Below, in pieces: positions 44,028-52,971 of a DNA stretch of 64,000 nucleotides. The position numbers and the translations under genes are program-made. Origin of the DNA: Halobacillus sp. Marseille-P3879 (GTDB lineage: Bacteria; Bacillota; Bacilli; Bacillales; Halobacillaceae); assembly GCF_900240285.1 (NCBI RefSeq), contig NZ_OESS01000001.1, positions 1,240,001 to 1,304,000 on the forward strand, given 5' to 3'. Position 1 is the first letter of the stretch; each line of letters opens with the position of its first letter. Below the pieces are notes generated by a model. That model was given only the letters and a program-made list of their open reading frames with translations, did no database searches and was not told the origin of the DNA.

Positions 44028-44662
44028 TTATTCTTCATCTAATACTTTCTGCAGGCTGTTCGCAAAAATTTCAGGAGGCTGAGCGCCGGAAATAGCGTAT
44101 TTTCGGTTGATTACAAAAAAGGAACGCCCTGAACTCCAATATCATAAGCTTCATTTTCCTCTGCTCTTACTTTTTCTGCAAAGGAATTGCTGGTTACAGC
44201 TTCCTGTACCATATCAGCTTCTAATCCCGCTTGCGAGGCAATTTCAGCTAACGTATTTATTTCGCCCACGTTTTTCCCGTCTGTGAAAACTGCTTTAAAA
44301 AGTCGTTCATTTATTTCTTCATGCAGATTATACTTGTCAGCTAACTTAGCAATCCTATGAGCATTAAAAGTATTAGTTGGGACCATTCTGCTGAATTGAA
44401 AATCTAACCCGGTTTCGGAAGCCTGTTCTTCCATATGTTTAGTCATATCCTTCACTTCACTTAGACTTTTTCCATACTTTTCAGCAAGCTTTTCCTCAAT
44501 CGTTAGACCCGTGTGCACAGATGCTTCTGGATCAAGTTCAAAACTTTTATAAATTAATTCAACTTTCACCTCCTTAGGCAGGGAAAGCAGAGCCTGCTCT
44601 AGTCTTCTTTTACCAATATAGCAAAATGGACAAACAAAATCAGACCAAACTTCAATTCTCAT
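44028..44662 (-). pseudogene. DsbA family FrnE-like oxidoreductase, frameshifted
   Basis: A thioredoxin-fold protein with CPFC near residues 12-15 (FVCPFCYIGKRRLE) and the FrnE-type helical insertion. The frame stops after GVQGVPFL at 44111. One extra base in the run of six A residues at 44115-44120 would restore GVPFFVINRKYAISGAQPP and carry the frame to a stop at 44028, giving about 211 residues and the normal family ending. So this is a single-base homopolymer deletion: a recent mutation, a sequencing error or slippage. The truncated product of 183 residues lacks the cis-proline loop continuation and final helix. Confidence 0.8.
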
Positions 44663-44875
44663 TATAATTTACCACCCTCTTTTTATTCTAGTGGGTAAAA
44701 TGATAGAAGGCTAAGAGTTTGATACAAGTTTTTTGATTTTAATTAACTGGATTTAGTAAATTTTGCATGTGAAGATTGTATGGTTTTGTAATTTTATTAA
44801 TTTTACAATTATTAATTGTGTTATTTATTTTATACTTATGAGGAAGGAATTACTATATTTTGAAGGAGGAGCCAA

Positions 44876-47800
44876 ATGTTGAAAAAGAAAGCATTACTTA
44901 CCAGTGTGATTGCTGTAATCGCTTTTAGCCCGCTCTCAAGTTCTATACCGAAAGCCCAGGCAGAAACCAACAATCAGGCAGATGAATTATTTTTCTCAGA
45001 ATACATAGAAGGAAGCAGTTATAGTAAAGCAGTAGAAATTTATAATGGCACAGGTGAAGATATAGATTTAGCTGATTATGAGATTGAACTATATTCCAAT
45101 GGATCTACAGAGGCGACAGGCAGTTTTGATATGGAAGGGACTTTGAAGAACGGAGATGTTTTTGTTACATCAAATAGTCGGGCCAGTGATGAAATCCTGG
45201 ATGCGTCTGATGCCACGAACAACTCAGCCGTGAATTTTAACGGTGACGATCCTCTGGTTTTAAAGAAAAACGATGAGATAGTGGATTCAATTGGAAAAAT
45301 TGGAAGTGATGATGTATTCGGAAGTGATGTCACTCTAATTCGGCAGGAAGGTGTGCAAAGCGGTGACACCAATCCAGAAGATGAATTTTCCAGTTCAGAA
45401 GAATGGGACACTTATGCAGCGAATACATTTGATTATTTAGGAACGTATAAGATGCCCGAAACGGAACCTGTTGAGCTGGAGACGATTGAAGAAGCCAGGG
45501 AGGCAGAACCGGGCTCAACTGTGAAAGTTGAAGGGACAGTAACAGGAGCCTTTGAAACGGGCGGGCAGACCAACTATTATATCCAGGATGATACAGCAGG
45601 TATTATTGTCCGCGTTCCTGGAAATCAAGTAAATGTGGGAGATCAAATAAGAGCTACTGGAGAGTTTTCAGATTATTATGGGATGCAGCAAATCCTTGCT
45701 TCTTCAGCGAATATTGAAGTAGTGGAAGCTGGAGCCGGAGTCCCTACTCCTGAAACTGTGACTTCGGATCAATTTGACGAAAATCAGGGGGAAGAAATAG
45801 AGGGAGAACTCGTGCGGACAAAAGATGTTGAAGTCCTTTCTAAAAATAGCTACGGAGATTACATAGTGAAGGATGATAACGGAGAATTTGTCATCACCCC
45901 TGAAGATGAAAGCTTACTTGAAGTCGGGGCTGTGTACGAACAGATTACAGGGGTGGTCAATTATAGTTTTGAGGAGTACAAGCTTGTTCCGCGAGACGAA
46001 AAAGATGTAGTAGAAGTGGTATTTGCAGTTACCGCTGACCCCCAACCCGGATCGATTGTAGAAGGTGGTAAGGTAGAGTTAAATACAGCTGAAGAAGGCG
46101 CAGCTATCCATTATACAACAGATGGTTCAACTCCAGATTCAACAAGTCAAGTTTATGAAGAACCAATAACTATCGAACAAGATACAACAATAAAAGCCGT
46201 TGCGGTACGGGAAGATGGAGAGGTTAGTCCAGCAGCCAATTTTACTTATGAAGTTCTTACACCAGTAGATGAAGTAGAAATTCATGATATTCAAGGAGCA
46301 GGTCATACATCGCCTTATGAGGGAGAGGTTGTTGAGAACGTAAGCGGAATAGTGACTAAGCTCGAGGGTTCAGATGGATTTTACATGCAGTCTGTAAATC
46401 CTGATGATAAGTTGGCAACTTCTGAGGGAATATACGTTTATAACCCGACGAATGAGGTTGAAGAAGGAGACGAAGTGAATATAGGAGGAGAAGTGACAGA
46501 GTGGCGAGAAGAAGGATACTCTGATGCTGATGATCTATTAACTACTCAAATTTCAGCTTCTGATGTAGAAATTAAATCTTCTGATAATCAAATTCCTGAT
46601 CCCGTGGTTATTGGGAAAGACCGTGAACAGCCTGCAGAAGTGATAGAAAATGACGGCATGGAATCCTTTGATCCGGAAGAAGACGGTCTCGATTTTTATG
46701 AAAGTCTAGAAGGTATGTTAATTGCGGTAGAAGACGCCACTGTATCTGCACCGATCAGCTATGATGAGTTGTCAGTCTACGCTGACACAAATGATGATCA
46801 GCTGAAAACTCAGGCAGATGGACTGCTTATTTCCCCCAAAGACTATAACCCTGAAAGAATTATGTTTGATGTAGAAGGGTTAGGGCTTGAAGCCGTCACG
46901 GGAGACAAGCTTGATGGAACAGCATCGGGTGTTGTGAGCTATGACTATAGTAACTTCAAGATTCGGCCTGCCGGGGAATTCCCCGAACTTATAGAAGGTG
47001 ACACAGAACCTCAAGTTACTCAATTAGAAGGGACAAACGAGAAGATGTCCGTCGGTACCTACAATATGGAGAATTTTTCAGCTGAAACTGACGCAGATAA
47101 AGCTGAACGCATTGGTGATCAAATTGCTAATAATATGAAATCGCCGGATATTGTAGGCTTAGTTGAAGTCCAGGATAATAGCGGTCCCATTGATGACGGT
47201 ACGGTAGAAGCGGATGAAAGCTATGAGGCCCTAATTCAATCGATCGAAGAAGCTGGAGGTCCTCATTATGAATATACGGACATCGCACCTGAAGACAAAG
47301 TCGATGGAGGCCAGCCTGGCGGTAACATTCGTGTAGGTTATATCTATAATCCTGAGCGTGTTTCCCTTATAGATAAGCCATCTGGTGATGCTGCAACTGC
47401 TGTAGAAGTTAATGAAGATGGGTTGTCCCACAACCCAGGTCGCATTGCCCCCTCTGATGAAGCATTCGAAAATTCAAGAAAATCGCTGGCTGCAGAGTTT
47501 GAATTTAATGGGGAAACGTTTATTCTGGTTAACAACCATTTTAATTCAAAAGGTGGAGATGATGCTTTATTTGGTGCTTCCCACCCTGTCGAACTGGGAA
47601 GTGAAGACCAACGCATACAACAGGCTGAAGTAATTAATGATTTTGTACAGGATGCTGAAGAGAATGTGGAAGAAGCAAATTTAGTGGTGATGGGTGATTT
47701 GAATGATTTTGAGTTCTCCAACCCCTTACAGACCTTAAAAGGAGATGAGCTTTCTAATCTCATGGAGAATCTCCCTGTAGAAGAACGTTACTCTTATATT

Positions 47801-48070
47801 TATCAGGGTAACTCGCAGACTCTGGACCATATACTGGTGAGTGACTCTCTTGAAAAAAGGTCCCAGATAGATTCAGTGCACATAAATGCTGATTTTTCTG
47901 AAGCAGCCGGCCGTGCAAGTGATCATGATCCAGTAGTAGCGCAAATTAATTCGAAAACAGATGAGGAGCATAATGAAAACGGAAATAAAGGAAAGGGTAA
48001 GGGTCATAACAAAGGAAAAGGGAAAGGACACGAGAAAGGAAAAGGAAAAGGGCATAAAAAACATCATTAA
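44876..48070 (+). CDS. Secreted multidomain nuclease (ExeM/NucH-like)
   Basis: A 1064-residue secreted protein with a signal peptide ending near AQA (residue 29). Domains in order: lamin-tail domain (about 35-160), OB-fold YhcR-like domain (200-290), a chitobiase/hexosaminidase C-terminal-like beta domain (385-455, YTTDGSTPD), a second OB-like region (470-560), and an endonuclease/exonuclease/phosphatase domain (725-1020) with YNMENF, VGLVEVQ, NNHFNSKG, VMGDLND and SDHDPV. It should degrade extracellular DNA. The last 32 residues are Lys/Gly/His-rich repeats of KGKGKGH type, perhaps binding DNA, wall polymer or metal. The chain is otherwise extremely acidic. AAGGAGGAG precedes the ATG. Confidence 0.9.
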   Translation: MLKKKALLTSVIAVIAFSPLSSSIPKAQAETNNQADELFFSEYIEGSSYSKAVEIYNGTGEDIDLADYEIELYSNGSTEATGSFDMEGTLKNGDVFVTSNSRASDEILDASDATNNSAVNFNGDDPLVLKKNDEIVDSIGKIGSDDVFGSDVTLIRQEGVQSGDTNPEDEFSSSEEWDTYAANTFDYLGTYKMPETEPVELETIEEAREAEPGSTVKVEGTVTGAFETGGQTNYYIQDDTAGIIVRVPGNQVNVGDQIRATGEFSDYYGMQQILASSANIEVVEAGAGVPTPETVTSDQFDENQGEEIEGELVRTKDVEVLSKNSYGDYIVKDDNGEFVITPEDESLLEVGAVYEQITGVVNYSFEEYKLVPRDEKDVVEVVFAVTADPQPGSIVEGGKVELNTAEEGAAIHYTTDGSTPDSTSQVYEEPITIEQDTTIKAVAVREDGEVSPAANFTYEVLTPVDEVEIHDIQGAGHTSPYEGEVVENVSGIVTKLEGSDGFYMQSVNPDDKLATSEGIYVYNPTNEVEEGDEVNIGGEVTEWREEGYSDADDLLTTQISASDVEIKSSDNQIPDPVVIGKDREQPAEVIENDGMESFDPEEDGLDFYESLEGMLIAVEDATVSAPISYDELSVYADTNDDQLKTQADGLLISPKDYNPERIMFDVEGLGLEAVTGDKLDGTASGVVSYDYSNFKIRPAGEFPELIEGDTEPQVTQLEGTNEKMSVGTYNMENFSAETDADKAERIGDQIANNMKSPDIVGLVEVQDNSGPIDDGTVEADESYEALIQSIEEAGGPHYEYTDIAPEDKVDGGQPGGNIRVGYIYNPERVSLIDKPSGDAATAVEVNEDGLSHNPGRIAPSDEAFENSRKSLAAEFEFNGETFILVNNHFNSKGGDDALFGASHPVELGSEDQRIQQAEVINDFVQDAEENVEEANLVVMGDLNDFEFSNPLQTLKGDELSNLMENLPVEERYSYIYQGNSQTLDHILVSDSLEKRSQIDSVHINADFSEAAGRASDHDPVVAQINSKTDEEHNENGNKGKGKGHNKGKGKGHEKGKGKGHKKHH

Positions 48071-48193
48071 ATTCACATCAAACATCCAGGACTTAATATA
48101 CAAGACTGAGGCATAAGTCCACCAATCACAGTACAAAATGAACCATAAAAATTGAATAATGTAAACTAAGATCATCAGCGCAGTCAAAATGCT

Positions 48194-48293
48194 TAAGACT
48201 TCTGTGGGAACAGTGCGAGTCAAAGATCCCGAAGGAAAGAGCTCTTTGCTTTTTCGTGGAAGCTTAGGCTGTGCCCCAGAAAAAGCGAAGGGT
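48194..48293. repeat. Intergenic repeat of the Bacillaceae CTCCTGCGGGAA...GCGGAAAGCGAAG type
   Basis: About 100 bases that resemble, from memory, a recurrent intergenic element in Bacillus and Geobacillus genomes: start GACTTCTGTGGGAACAG, middle AAGATCCCGAAGGAAAG, end CCCCAGAAAAAGCGAAGG. The ends are partly complementary. The copy looks decayed. No coding content; only this copy was noticed in the window. Confidence 0.5.
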
Positions 48294-48312
48294 AAAATCC
48301 TTTCTAGACACA

Positions 48313-48357
48313 AAAATAATCCGAACTGATTTTCAACAAAATCGTTCGGATTATTTT
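48313..48357. terminator. Bidirectional terminator
   Basis: AAAATAATCCGAAC pairs with GTTCGGATTATTTT, with an inner GATTTT/AAAATC stem, between the nuclease gene and the convergent MurR-like gene. Confidence 0.82.
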
Positions 48358-48395
48358 ATGCTTTATTCAGTTTTGTCCCAATTTCCTGGCTTTTT

Positions 48396-49247
48396 TTATT
48401 GTTTGTGATCTATGGCTGCCCGGGAACGGTCTAAAGATTCTATAACCTCATCATAGTAATTAGATACATAGGTCATAAATAACACATCGATAACATGAAG
48501 TTGTGCTAAACGTGAAGAGGTTGCAGCACTTCGTATCATTGCTTCTTCAGTAGGTGAGGTATATAAGGGGATATCTGCCATTTGTGACAAGGTTGTTGAA
48601 CCGTATTTCGTAATACTGATGGTTTTTAAGTGATTCTTGCGGGCAAGCTTCATGAACTGAATCGCTTCTCTCGTTTCTCCAGAAAAAGAGATAACAATAG
48701 CCACGTCACGTGAGGATGCATTAGAAAGTGAAGTGTAAGCCAAATGTGGATCTTGTAAGTAGAAAGCATAGCGTCCGGCACGTAAGAATTTCTGCTGTGC
48801 ATCATAGGCTACTAATCCAGATGCTCCAACTCCGAACATATGAACTGCACCGGCGTGGTGAATTTCACTGATTGCTTGATCAACATCTTCTCTGCGCAGC
48901 ATCTCATCAGTTTCTTTTAGCATTTGAATACCATTGTGTGTCATCTGTTCAATGATGTGATGCGATGATTCCCCCTTATCAATGTCTCGATATTCAATCG
49001 AGGAGGGTTTTTGTACATCACCTGCAATTCGCATTTTTAACTCTTGAAATCCTTTTAAATCCAGTGATTTACAAAGCCTTATGACAGCAGCGGAGCTTGT
49101 TTGGCTTTTATTAGAAAGTTCTTTTACCGTCATGGTAATTACTGATTCAGGGGATGATAAAATGTATTGAGCGATTTTCTTTTCGGATGCGGGCAGGGAA
49201 TCTTCTATACTTTTAAGCATAGACAAACCACCTGATATATAAGACAT
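48396..49247 (-). CDS. MurR/RpiR family transcriptional regulator
   Basis: A 283-residue regulator with an N-terminal helix-turn-helix (KELSNKSQTSSAAVIRLCKSLGL-like segment near residues 45-67) and a SIS domain (about 125-255; FGVGASGLVAYD and ISFSGETRE). The start at 49247 is chosen for GGAGG eight bases upstream; a longer frame reaching 49406 would run into the divergent kinase gene. It faces a BadF-type sugar kinase gene, the usual MurR/MurK arrangement, so an amino-sugar 6-phosphate such as MurNAc-6-P or GlcNAc-6-P is the likely effector. Confidence 0.88.
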   Translation of the reverse strand: MSYISGGLSMLKSIEDSLPASEKKIAQYILSSPESVITMTVKELSNKSQTSSAAVIRLCKSLDLKGFQELKMRIAGDVQKPSSIEYRDIDKGESSHHIIEQMTHNGIQMLKETDEMLRREDVDQAISEIHHAGAVHMFGVGASGLVAYDAQQKFLRAGRYAFYLQDPHLAYTSLSNASSRDVAIVISFSGETREAIQFMKLARKNHLKTISITKYGSTTLSQMADIPLYTSPTEEAMIRSAATSSRLAQLHVIDVLFMTYVSNYYDEVIESLDRSRAAIDHKQ

Positions 49248-49300
49248 AATAGCAGCCTCCTTACAATACGTTCCTATCTTCTTTATATTATATGCTATAA

Positions 49301-49315
49301 TGAAATTAAATTTCA
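49301..49315. promoter_or_regulatory. MurR/RpiR operator
   Basis: TGAAATTAAATTTCA is a perfect 15-base palindrome midway between the divergent regulator and kinase genes. It overlaps the end of TATAAT at 49296-49301, so binding would block that promoter. Confidence 0.68.
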
Positions 49316-49360
49316 ATATTATTTGCAATGTTCTGAAATATAGTACTAAGGAGGCAGACA

Positions 49361-50227
49361 ATGATAGTTGGTATAGACGCCGGTGGGACATCGACAAAAG
49401 GTGCATTAATAAGTAAGGCAGGAGAGATTATCGCCACTTTTCAATCAGGTTTTGGAAACCCCCTTATACATGAGGAAAAGGCGATCAAGCATGTTAATGA
49501 CGTCTTCAAAGCCTGCATTCAGGCTGCCGATCAACCTGTCGAACATGTAGTTATAGGAATGGCAGGTTATAGTACAGCAGGAGCAAGACTTCGAGTTCCT
49601 GAACATTGGAAAAATTATAACCTAACAATTGTAAATGACGCGGAACTGGCCTTAGAGGCAGCTATTCCTAAGGGGGACGGAATTCTAACCGTGGCTGGTA
49701 CGGGCTCGATTCACATTGGGAAGAAGAATCAAATAAATTATACTTCCGGCGGCTGGGGCCATTTGTTAGGTGATGAAGGCGGGGGATACGACATAGGTAG
49801 ACGTGCAGTCCGTATCGCTCTTACTTCCTTAGAGTCTAACCAGCCTTTAAACTCATTTTCCAGATCTCTTCTTTTACACATTGACTCTGGAAGCACTGAT
49901 GAAGTAAAGAGTTGGTTTTACTCCCAGGATAAATTTGAAATAGCAAGACTGGCTGAGTTTGTAAGTGAGCTGGCTGATAATAATGATGCGGCAGCTCTTC
50001 AGATCCTCGAATCATCCATTAAGACACTAACAGGTCAAATAAGAGCATTATATCAACGAATGGAACTTGATACTAAAGCTAATCTCGTACTTGCCGGAAG
50101 TGTTCTATTAAAAAATGAGTACTGCTACTCCCTCATTTCAAAAGAAATGAGAGGGTTATTTAAAAAGATTAACAGAATGAGTGAACCAGCTTACATAGGA
50201 GCATATTTTATAGCTGATAGTAAATAG
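49361..50227 (+). CDS. N-acetylglucosamine/MurNAc kinase-like (BadF/BadG family)
   Basis: A 288-residue ASKHA-fold kinase of the BadF/BadG/BcrA/BcrD group, resembling MurK/NagK. Phosphate motifs are GIDAGGTSTKGAL near residues 4-16, VNDAELALEAAIP near 92-104 and VAGTGSIHIG near 111-120; GGWGHLLGDEGGGYDIGR near 129-146 is the family signature. It should phosphorylate an amino sugar released during wall recycling or taken up. The divergent RpiR gene and the palindrome between support an amino-sugar-controlled pair. No transporter or etherase gene is adjacent. Confidence 0.87.
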   Translation: MIVGIDAGGTSTKGALISKAGEIIATFQSGFGNPLIHEEKAIKHVNDVFKACIQAADQPVEHVVIGMAGYSTAGARLRVPEHWKNYNLTIVNDAELALEAAIPKGDGILTVAGTGSIHIGKKNQINYTSGGWGHLLGDEGGGYDIGRRAVRIALTSLESNQPLNSFSRSLLLHIDSGSTDEVKSWFYSQDKFEIARLAEFVSELADNNDAAALQILESSIKTLTGQIRALYQRMELDTKANLVLAGSVLLKNEYCYSLISKEMRGLFKKINRMSEPAYIGAYFIADSK

Positions 50228-50231
50228 TGAG

Positions 50232-50275
50232 GACCCGGTTTATTTATGATATCTATAAGTAAACCGGGTCTATTT
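50232..50275 (+). terminator. Terminator of amino-sugar kinase gene
   Basis: Eleven-base stem GACCCGGTTTA with its complement, followed by TATTTTTATA. Confidence 0.85.
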
Positions 50276-50422
50276 TTATACTTAAAAGCTACGACATCCG
50301 CCATTGGGTTTGGCGGTAAGCTAAGTTCTTCTATTAATTTGACATACAACTTGAAATTTTTACTTAATTACGTCATAATATTCACTAAATTCCGATTATT
50401 TAAAATATATTTTTACATAAAA

Positions 50423-50436
50423 TGATAGCGCTTACA
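50423..50436. promoter_or_regulatory. cre site before symporter operon
   Basis: TGATAGCGCTTACA matches the cre consensus at thirteen of fourteen positions and lies 20 bases before the first gene of the unit, indicating CcpA repression by preferred sugars. Confidence 0.65.
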
Positions 50437-50455
50437 AAGTTTTAGGGGGACATTT

Positions 50456-50641
50456 ATGCTGACTGTTCTATTATTTTCAGTAATTACTGTTGTATCTGTT
50501 GTATTGGCACTTAAAAGAAGGCGTCCTCTTTATTTCGTTCTTCCGATTGCTTCTTTGCTGGGATTTGCTTTTATTAAAATCTTGATGGTTCCTATGCCTT
50601 TTTGGGAAACTGTAAAATTTATTTTTAACCTTAGAGGATAG
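50456..50641 (+). CDS. Small membrane protein ahead of symporter
   Basis: A 61-residue protein with two hydrophobic helices (LTVLLFSVITVVSVVLAL and YFVLPIASLLGFAFIKILM) separated by a KRRRP turn. TTTAGGGGGA lies upstream of the ATG. It is unrecognised, but its place directly ahead of a DUF485/symporter pair suggests it is part of that unit. Confidence 0.6.
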   Translation: MLTVLLFSVITVVSVVLALKRRRPLYFVLPIASLLGFAFIKILMVPMPFWETVKFIFNLRG

Positions 50642-50670
50642 AATTTTATATTTTGAGAGGAGGTGAGGAC

Positions 50671-50985
50671 GTGAAGAAACTCGAACGAGCAAAAGCGGAG
50701 GCGTACTTTAAATATCGAACAACAATGATTGTTATTTATTTAGCCATTGGATTTTTAGTTTCTTATGCAGTCGTTTTAAATGCAGAAGCCCTGTCGTCAT
50801 TCAGGGTAATGGGAATACCATTTCACTACTATATGGGGGCTCAGGGAGCAGTTGTCACGTTTATCGTACTCTTGTTTATAAATGCAATCGTTAGCGACAG
50901 AATTGATAAAAAATTCGGCTTCAATCCTGAATACGTTGATAAAGCGGATCATTCTACGGTTGAGAGCAGCAAGGGGAGTGAATGA
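50671..50985 (+). CDS. DUF485 membrane protein
   Basis: A 104-residue protein with two transmembrane helices and the DUF485 pattern (KAEAYFKYRTTMIVIYLAIGF at the first helix). Members are almost always encoded immediately before acetate-type sodium:solute symporters and may act as an accessory subunit. The GTG at 50671 is chosen for AGGAGGTGA six bases upstream; a TTG at 50653 lies in front of that site and is unlikely. Overlaps the symporter start by four bases. Confidence 0.85.
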   Translation: MKKLERAKAEAYFKYRTTMIVIYLAIGFLVSYAVVLNAEALSSFRVMGIPFHYYMGAQGAVVTFIVLLFINAIVSDRIDKKFGFNPEYVDKADHSTVESSKGSE

Positions 50986-52640
50986 TTGTGGATGGGCAGT
51001 TTATAGTCTCGTTGTCGCTCATTGTAGCGACATTTGCACTGTACATAGGAATTGCAATTTTCAATACGGCTAAACAAACATCAGAATTCTATGTAGCAAG
51101 TCGCGGGGTACCTCCTATATTCAATGGAATGGCTATCGGAGCAGATTGGATGAGTGCAGCTTCATTCATTGGAATGGCAGGCACAGTTATGGTATTAGGC
51201 TATGATGGTCTAGCTTATATTATGGGCTGGACAGGGGGATATCTCCTGCTAACCTTTCTACTGGCCCCTCAGTTACGCAAATATGGCCGGTATACAGTTC
51301 CTGAATTTATTGGTGATCGTTATCGAAGTGATACGGCACGTCTGATTGCAGCTGTAGCCACAATTATTATAAGCTTTACGTATTCTGTCGGACAGTTATC
51401 CGGATCTGGTGTAGTAATTGGGAGACTTTTAGAAGTCAATACAGCTGTGGGAACACTAATTGGCGTTGTGCTAATTGCTTTTTATTCCGCTATGGGGGGA
51501 ATGAAAGGAATTACCTGGACTCAGGTAGCTCAGTATTTGGTTCTTATTATTGCTTATTTAATTCCTGTTATCTTCATGTCTTTGCAGCTGACTTCAAGTC
51601 CTGCTCCCTGGTTATCCTACGGAGAAGTCATCAGCAGTATGCGGGAACTGGATCAGGATTTAGGGATTTCGGAATATGTTGTTCCTTTTACTGAGGCCAC
51701 GAAATGGCAGTTTATTGCCCTGATGTTTACACTTATGGCCGGTACAGCTGGCCTCCCGCACGTAATCGTACGGTTTTATACTGTGTCTACGATGAAAGCT
51801 GCTCGCTGGAGCGGTGCCTGGGCTTTATTGTTTATTGGACTGCTCTATTTATCCGCTCCTGTTTATGCAGCATTTTCACGTTTTATTCTAATGACAGAAG
51901 TGGCTGGTTCTTCGATTGATAATCTTCCAGCCTGGACTCAGCCCTGGATCAATACTGGACAATTGTCAGTTGCTGACGAGAATGGTGATGGAGTATTGCA
52001 GTGGCAGGAGCTCTCCATTCATAATGATATTGTAGTAATGGCTACACCTGAAATTGCCAATCTCGGAGTCTTCGTCATCGGGCTGATGGCCGCGGGTGCT
52101 ATGGCTGCTGCATTATCTACAGCCGGCGGCTTAATGATAGCGATCTCAGCTGCACTCTCTCACGATATTTATTACCGTTCAATTAATCCAAATGCCAGTG
52201 AACGGAAGCGGCTTCTTGTAGGACGCTACTCTATTGTTATAGCAACAGTTGCAGCAGGATTACTAGCGTTAAATCCTCCAGGAGCCATTACTCAAATTGT
52301 GGCGTGGGCTTTTGCTTTAGCTTCGGGATCCTTCTTTCCGGCTTTACTGCTTGGAGTGTGGTGGAAACGGGCAAATGGTCCTGGGGTTATAGCTGGTATG
52401 ATTACAGGATTGACTGTAACTCTGGGATACATTTTCTTTTCTCAATCCCTTGGCATCCAGTTGTTAGGAATTATTGATACAGGTGCTGGAATATTTGGAG
52501 CGGCGGCTGCTATTATTGCAAACATCGTTGTCTCTCTAAATACGAAACCTCCTGCACAGGAAACACAGGATGAAGTAACTGATTTACGTTATCCAGAACA
52601 AATGCAGTATAAGAATGGAGAAGTATGGCTTAAAGAATAA
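50982..52640 (+). CDS. Sodium:solute symporter, acetate/ActP type
   Basis: A 552-residue SSS-family transporter with about thirteen transmembrane helices, of the ActP/VC_2705 subgroup. Family segments are SRGVPPIFNGMAIGADWMSAASFIG near residues 40-64 and AALSTAGGLMIAISAALSHD near 366-385. It probably imports acetate, pyruvate or another short carboxylate with sodium. A loop at residues 332-343, DENGDGVLQWQE, is a textbook EF-hand calcium loop. Coupled to DUF485 by an ATGA overlap and preceded by a cre site at the head of the unit. Confidence 0.9.
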   Translation: MIVDGQFIVSLSLIVATFALYIGIAIFNTAKQTSEFYVASRGVPPIFNGMAIGADWMSAASFIGMAGTVMVLGYDGLAYIMGWTGGYLLLTFLLAPQLRKYGRYTVPEFIGDRYRSDTARLIAAVATIIISFTYSVGQLSGSGVVIGRLLEVNTAVGTLIGVVLIAFYSAMGGMKGITWTQVAQYLVLIIAYLIPVIFMSLQLTSSPAPWLSYGEVISSMRELDQDLGISEYVVPFTEATKWQFIALMFTLMAGTAGLPHVIVRFYTVSTMKAARWSGAWALLFIGLLYLSAPVYAAFSRFILMTEVAGSSIDNLPAWTQPWINTGQLSVADENGDGVLQWQELSIHNDIVVMATPEIANLGVFVIGLMAAGAMAAALSTAGGLMIAISAALSHDIYYRSINPNASERKRLLVGRYSIVIATVAAGLLALNPPGAITQIVAWAFALASGSFFPALLLGVWWKRANGPGVIAGMITGLTVTLGYIFFSQSLGIQLLGIIDTGAGIFGAAAAIIANIVVSLNTKPPAQETQDEVTDLRYPEQMQYKNGEVWLKE

Positions 52641-52648
52641 GTGAGATA

Positions 52649-52686
52649 ATAACCAGCTTTCTAATTATTAGAAAGCTGGTTATTTT
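52649..52686 (+). terminator. Terminator of symporter operon
   Basis: A 17-base near-perfect inverted repeat with core AACCAGCTTTCTAAT, then TATTTTTATA. Confidence 0.85.
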
Positions 52687-52971
52687 TATACCTATTGTCT
52701 TTTGTTAAGTACCTTCCTTTGATAAATTATTTGGAAGCCTGGTGAAGAGAGCAAGGTTTAGAGACAGGAGAGACTCTAAAGGATGCAAGGCTGAGCGGGC
52801 TTTCTTGCTAGTTGGTTGTCCTTTTCTTCTTAGTTGAGTAAGGCAGGTGATATCTATAAAAAGACCAATTATAAGCTGATGTATTTCATCCAATGCCGGT
52901 TTTTTTACTCGTCAATTTCCTTTAAAGTTGGTAGACTAATAGAATCGAGAATTTCTGGAGGAGAGACGGCT
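52687..52971. other. Non-coding gap with nested inverted repeats
   Basis: No convincing gene. TTTAGAG (52757-52763) pairs with CTCTAAA (52774-52780), and AGCAAG (52750-52755) with CTTGCT (52804-52809), so a folded RNA or decayed element is possible. The last 20 bases hold the ribosome binding site of the AEC gene. Confidence 0.35.

Noticed and set aside
44111-44125. Programmed frameshift in the DsbA/FrnE-like gene
   Set aside because: No stimulatory structure or conserved slippery context could be seen; simple deletion or read error is more likely.
52705-52893. 62-codon minus-strand frame
   Set aside because: Covers an inverted-repeat region and lacks a ribosome binding site.
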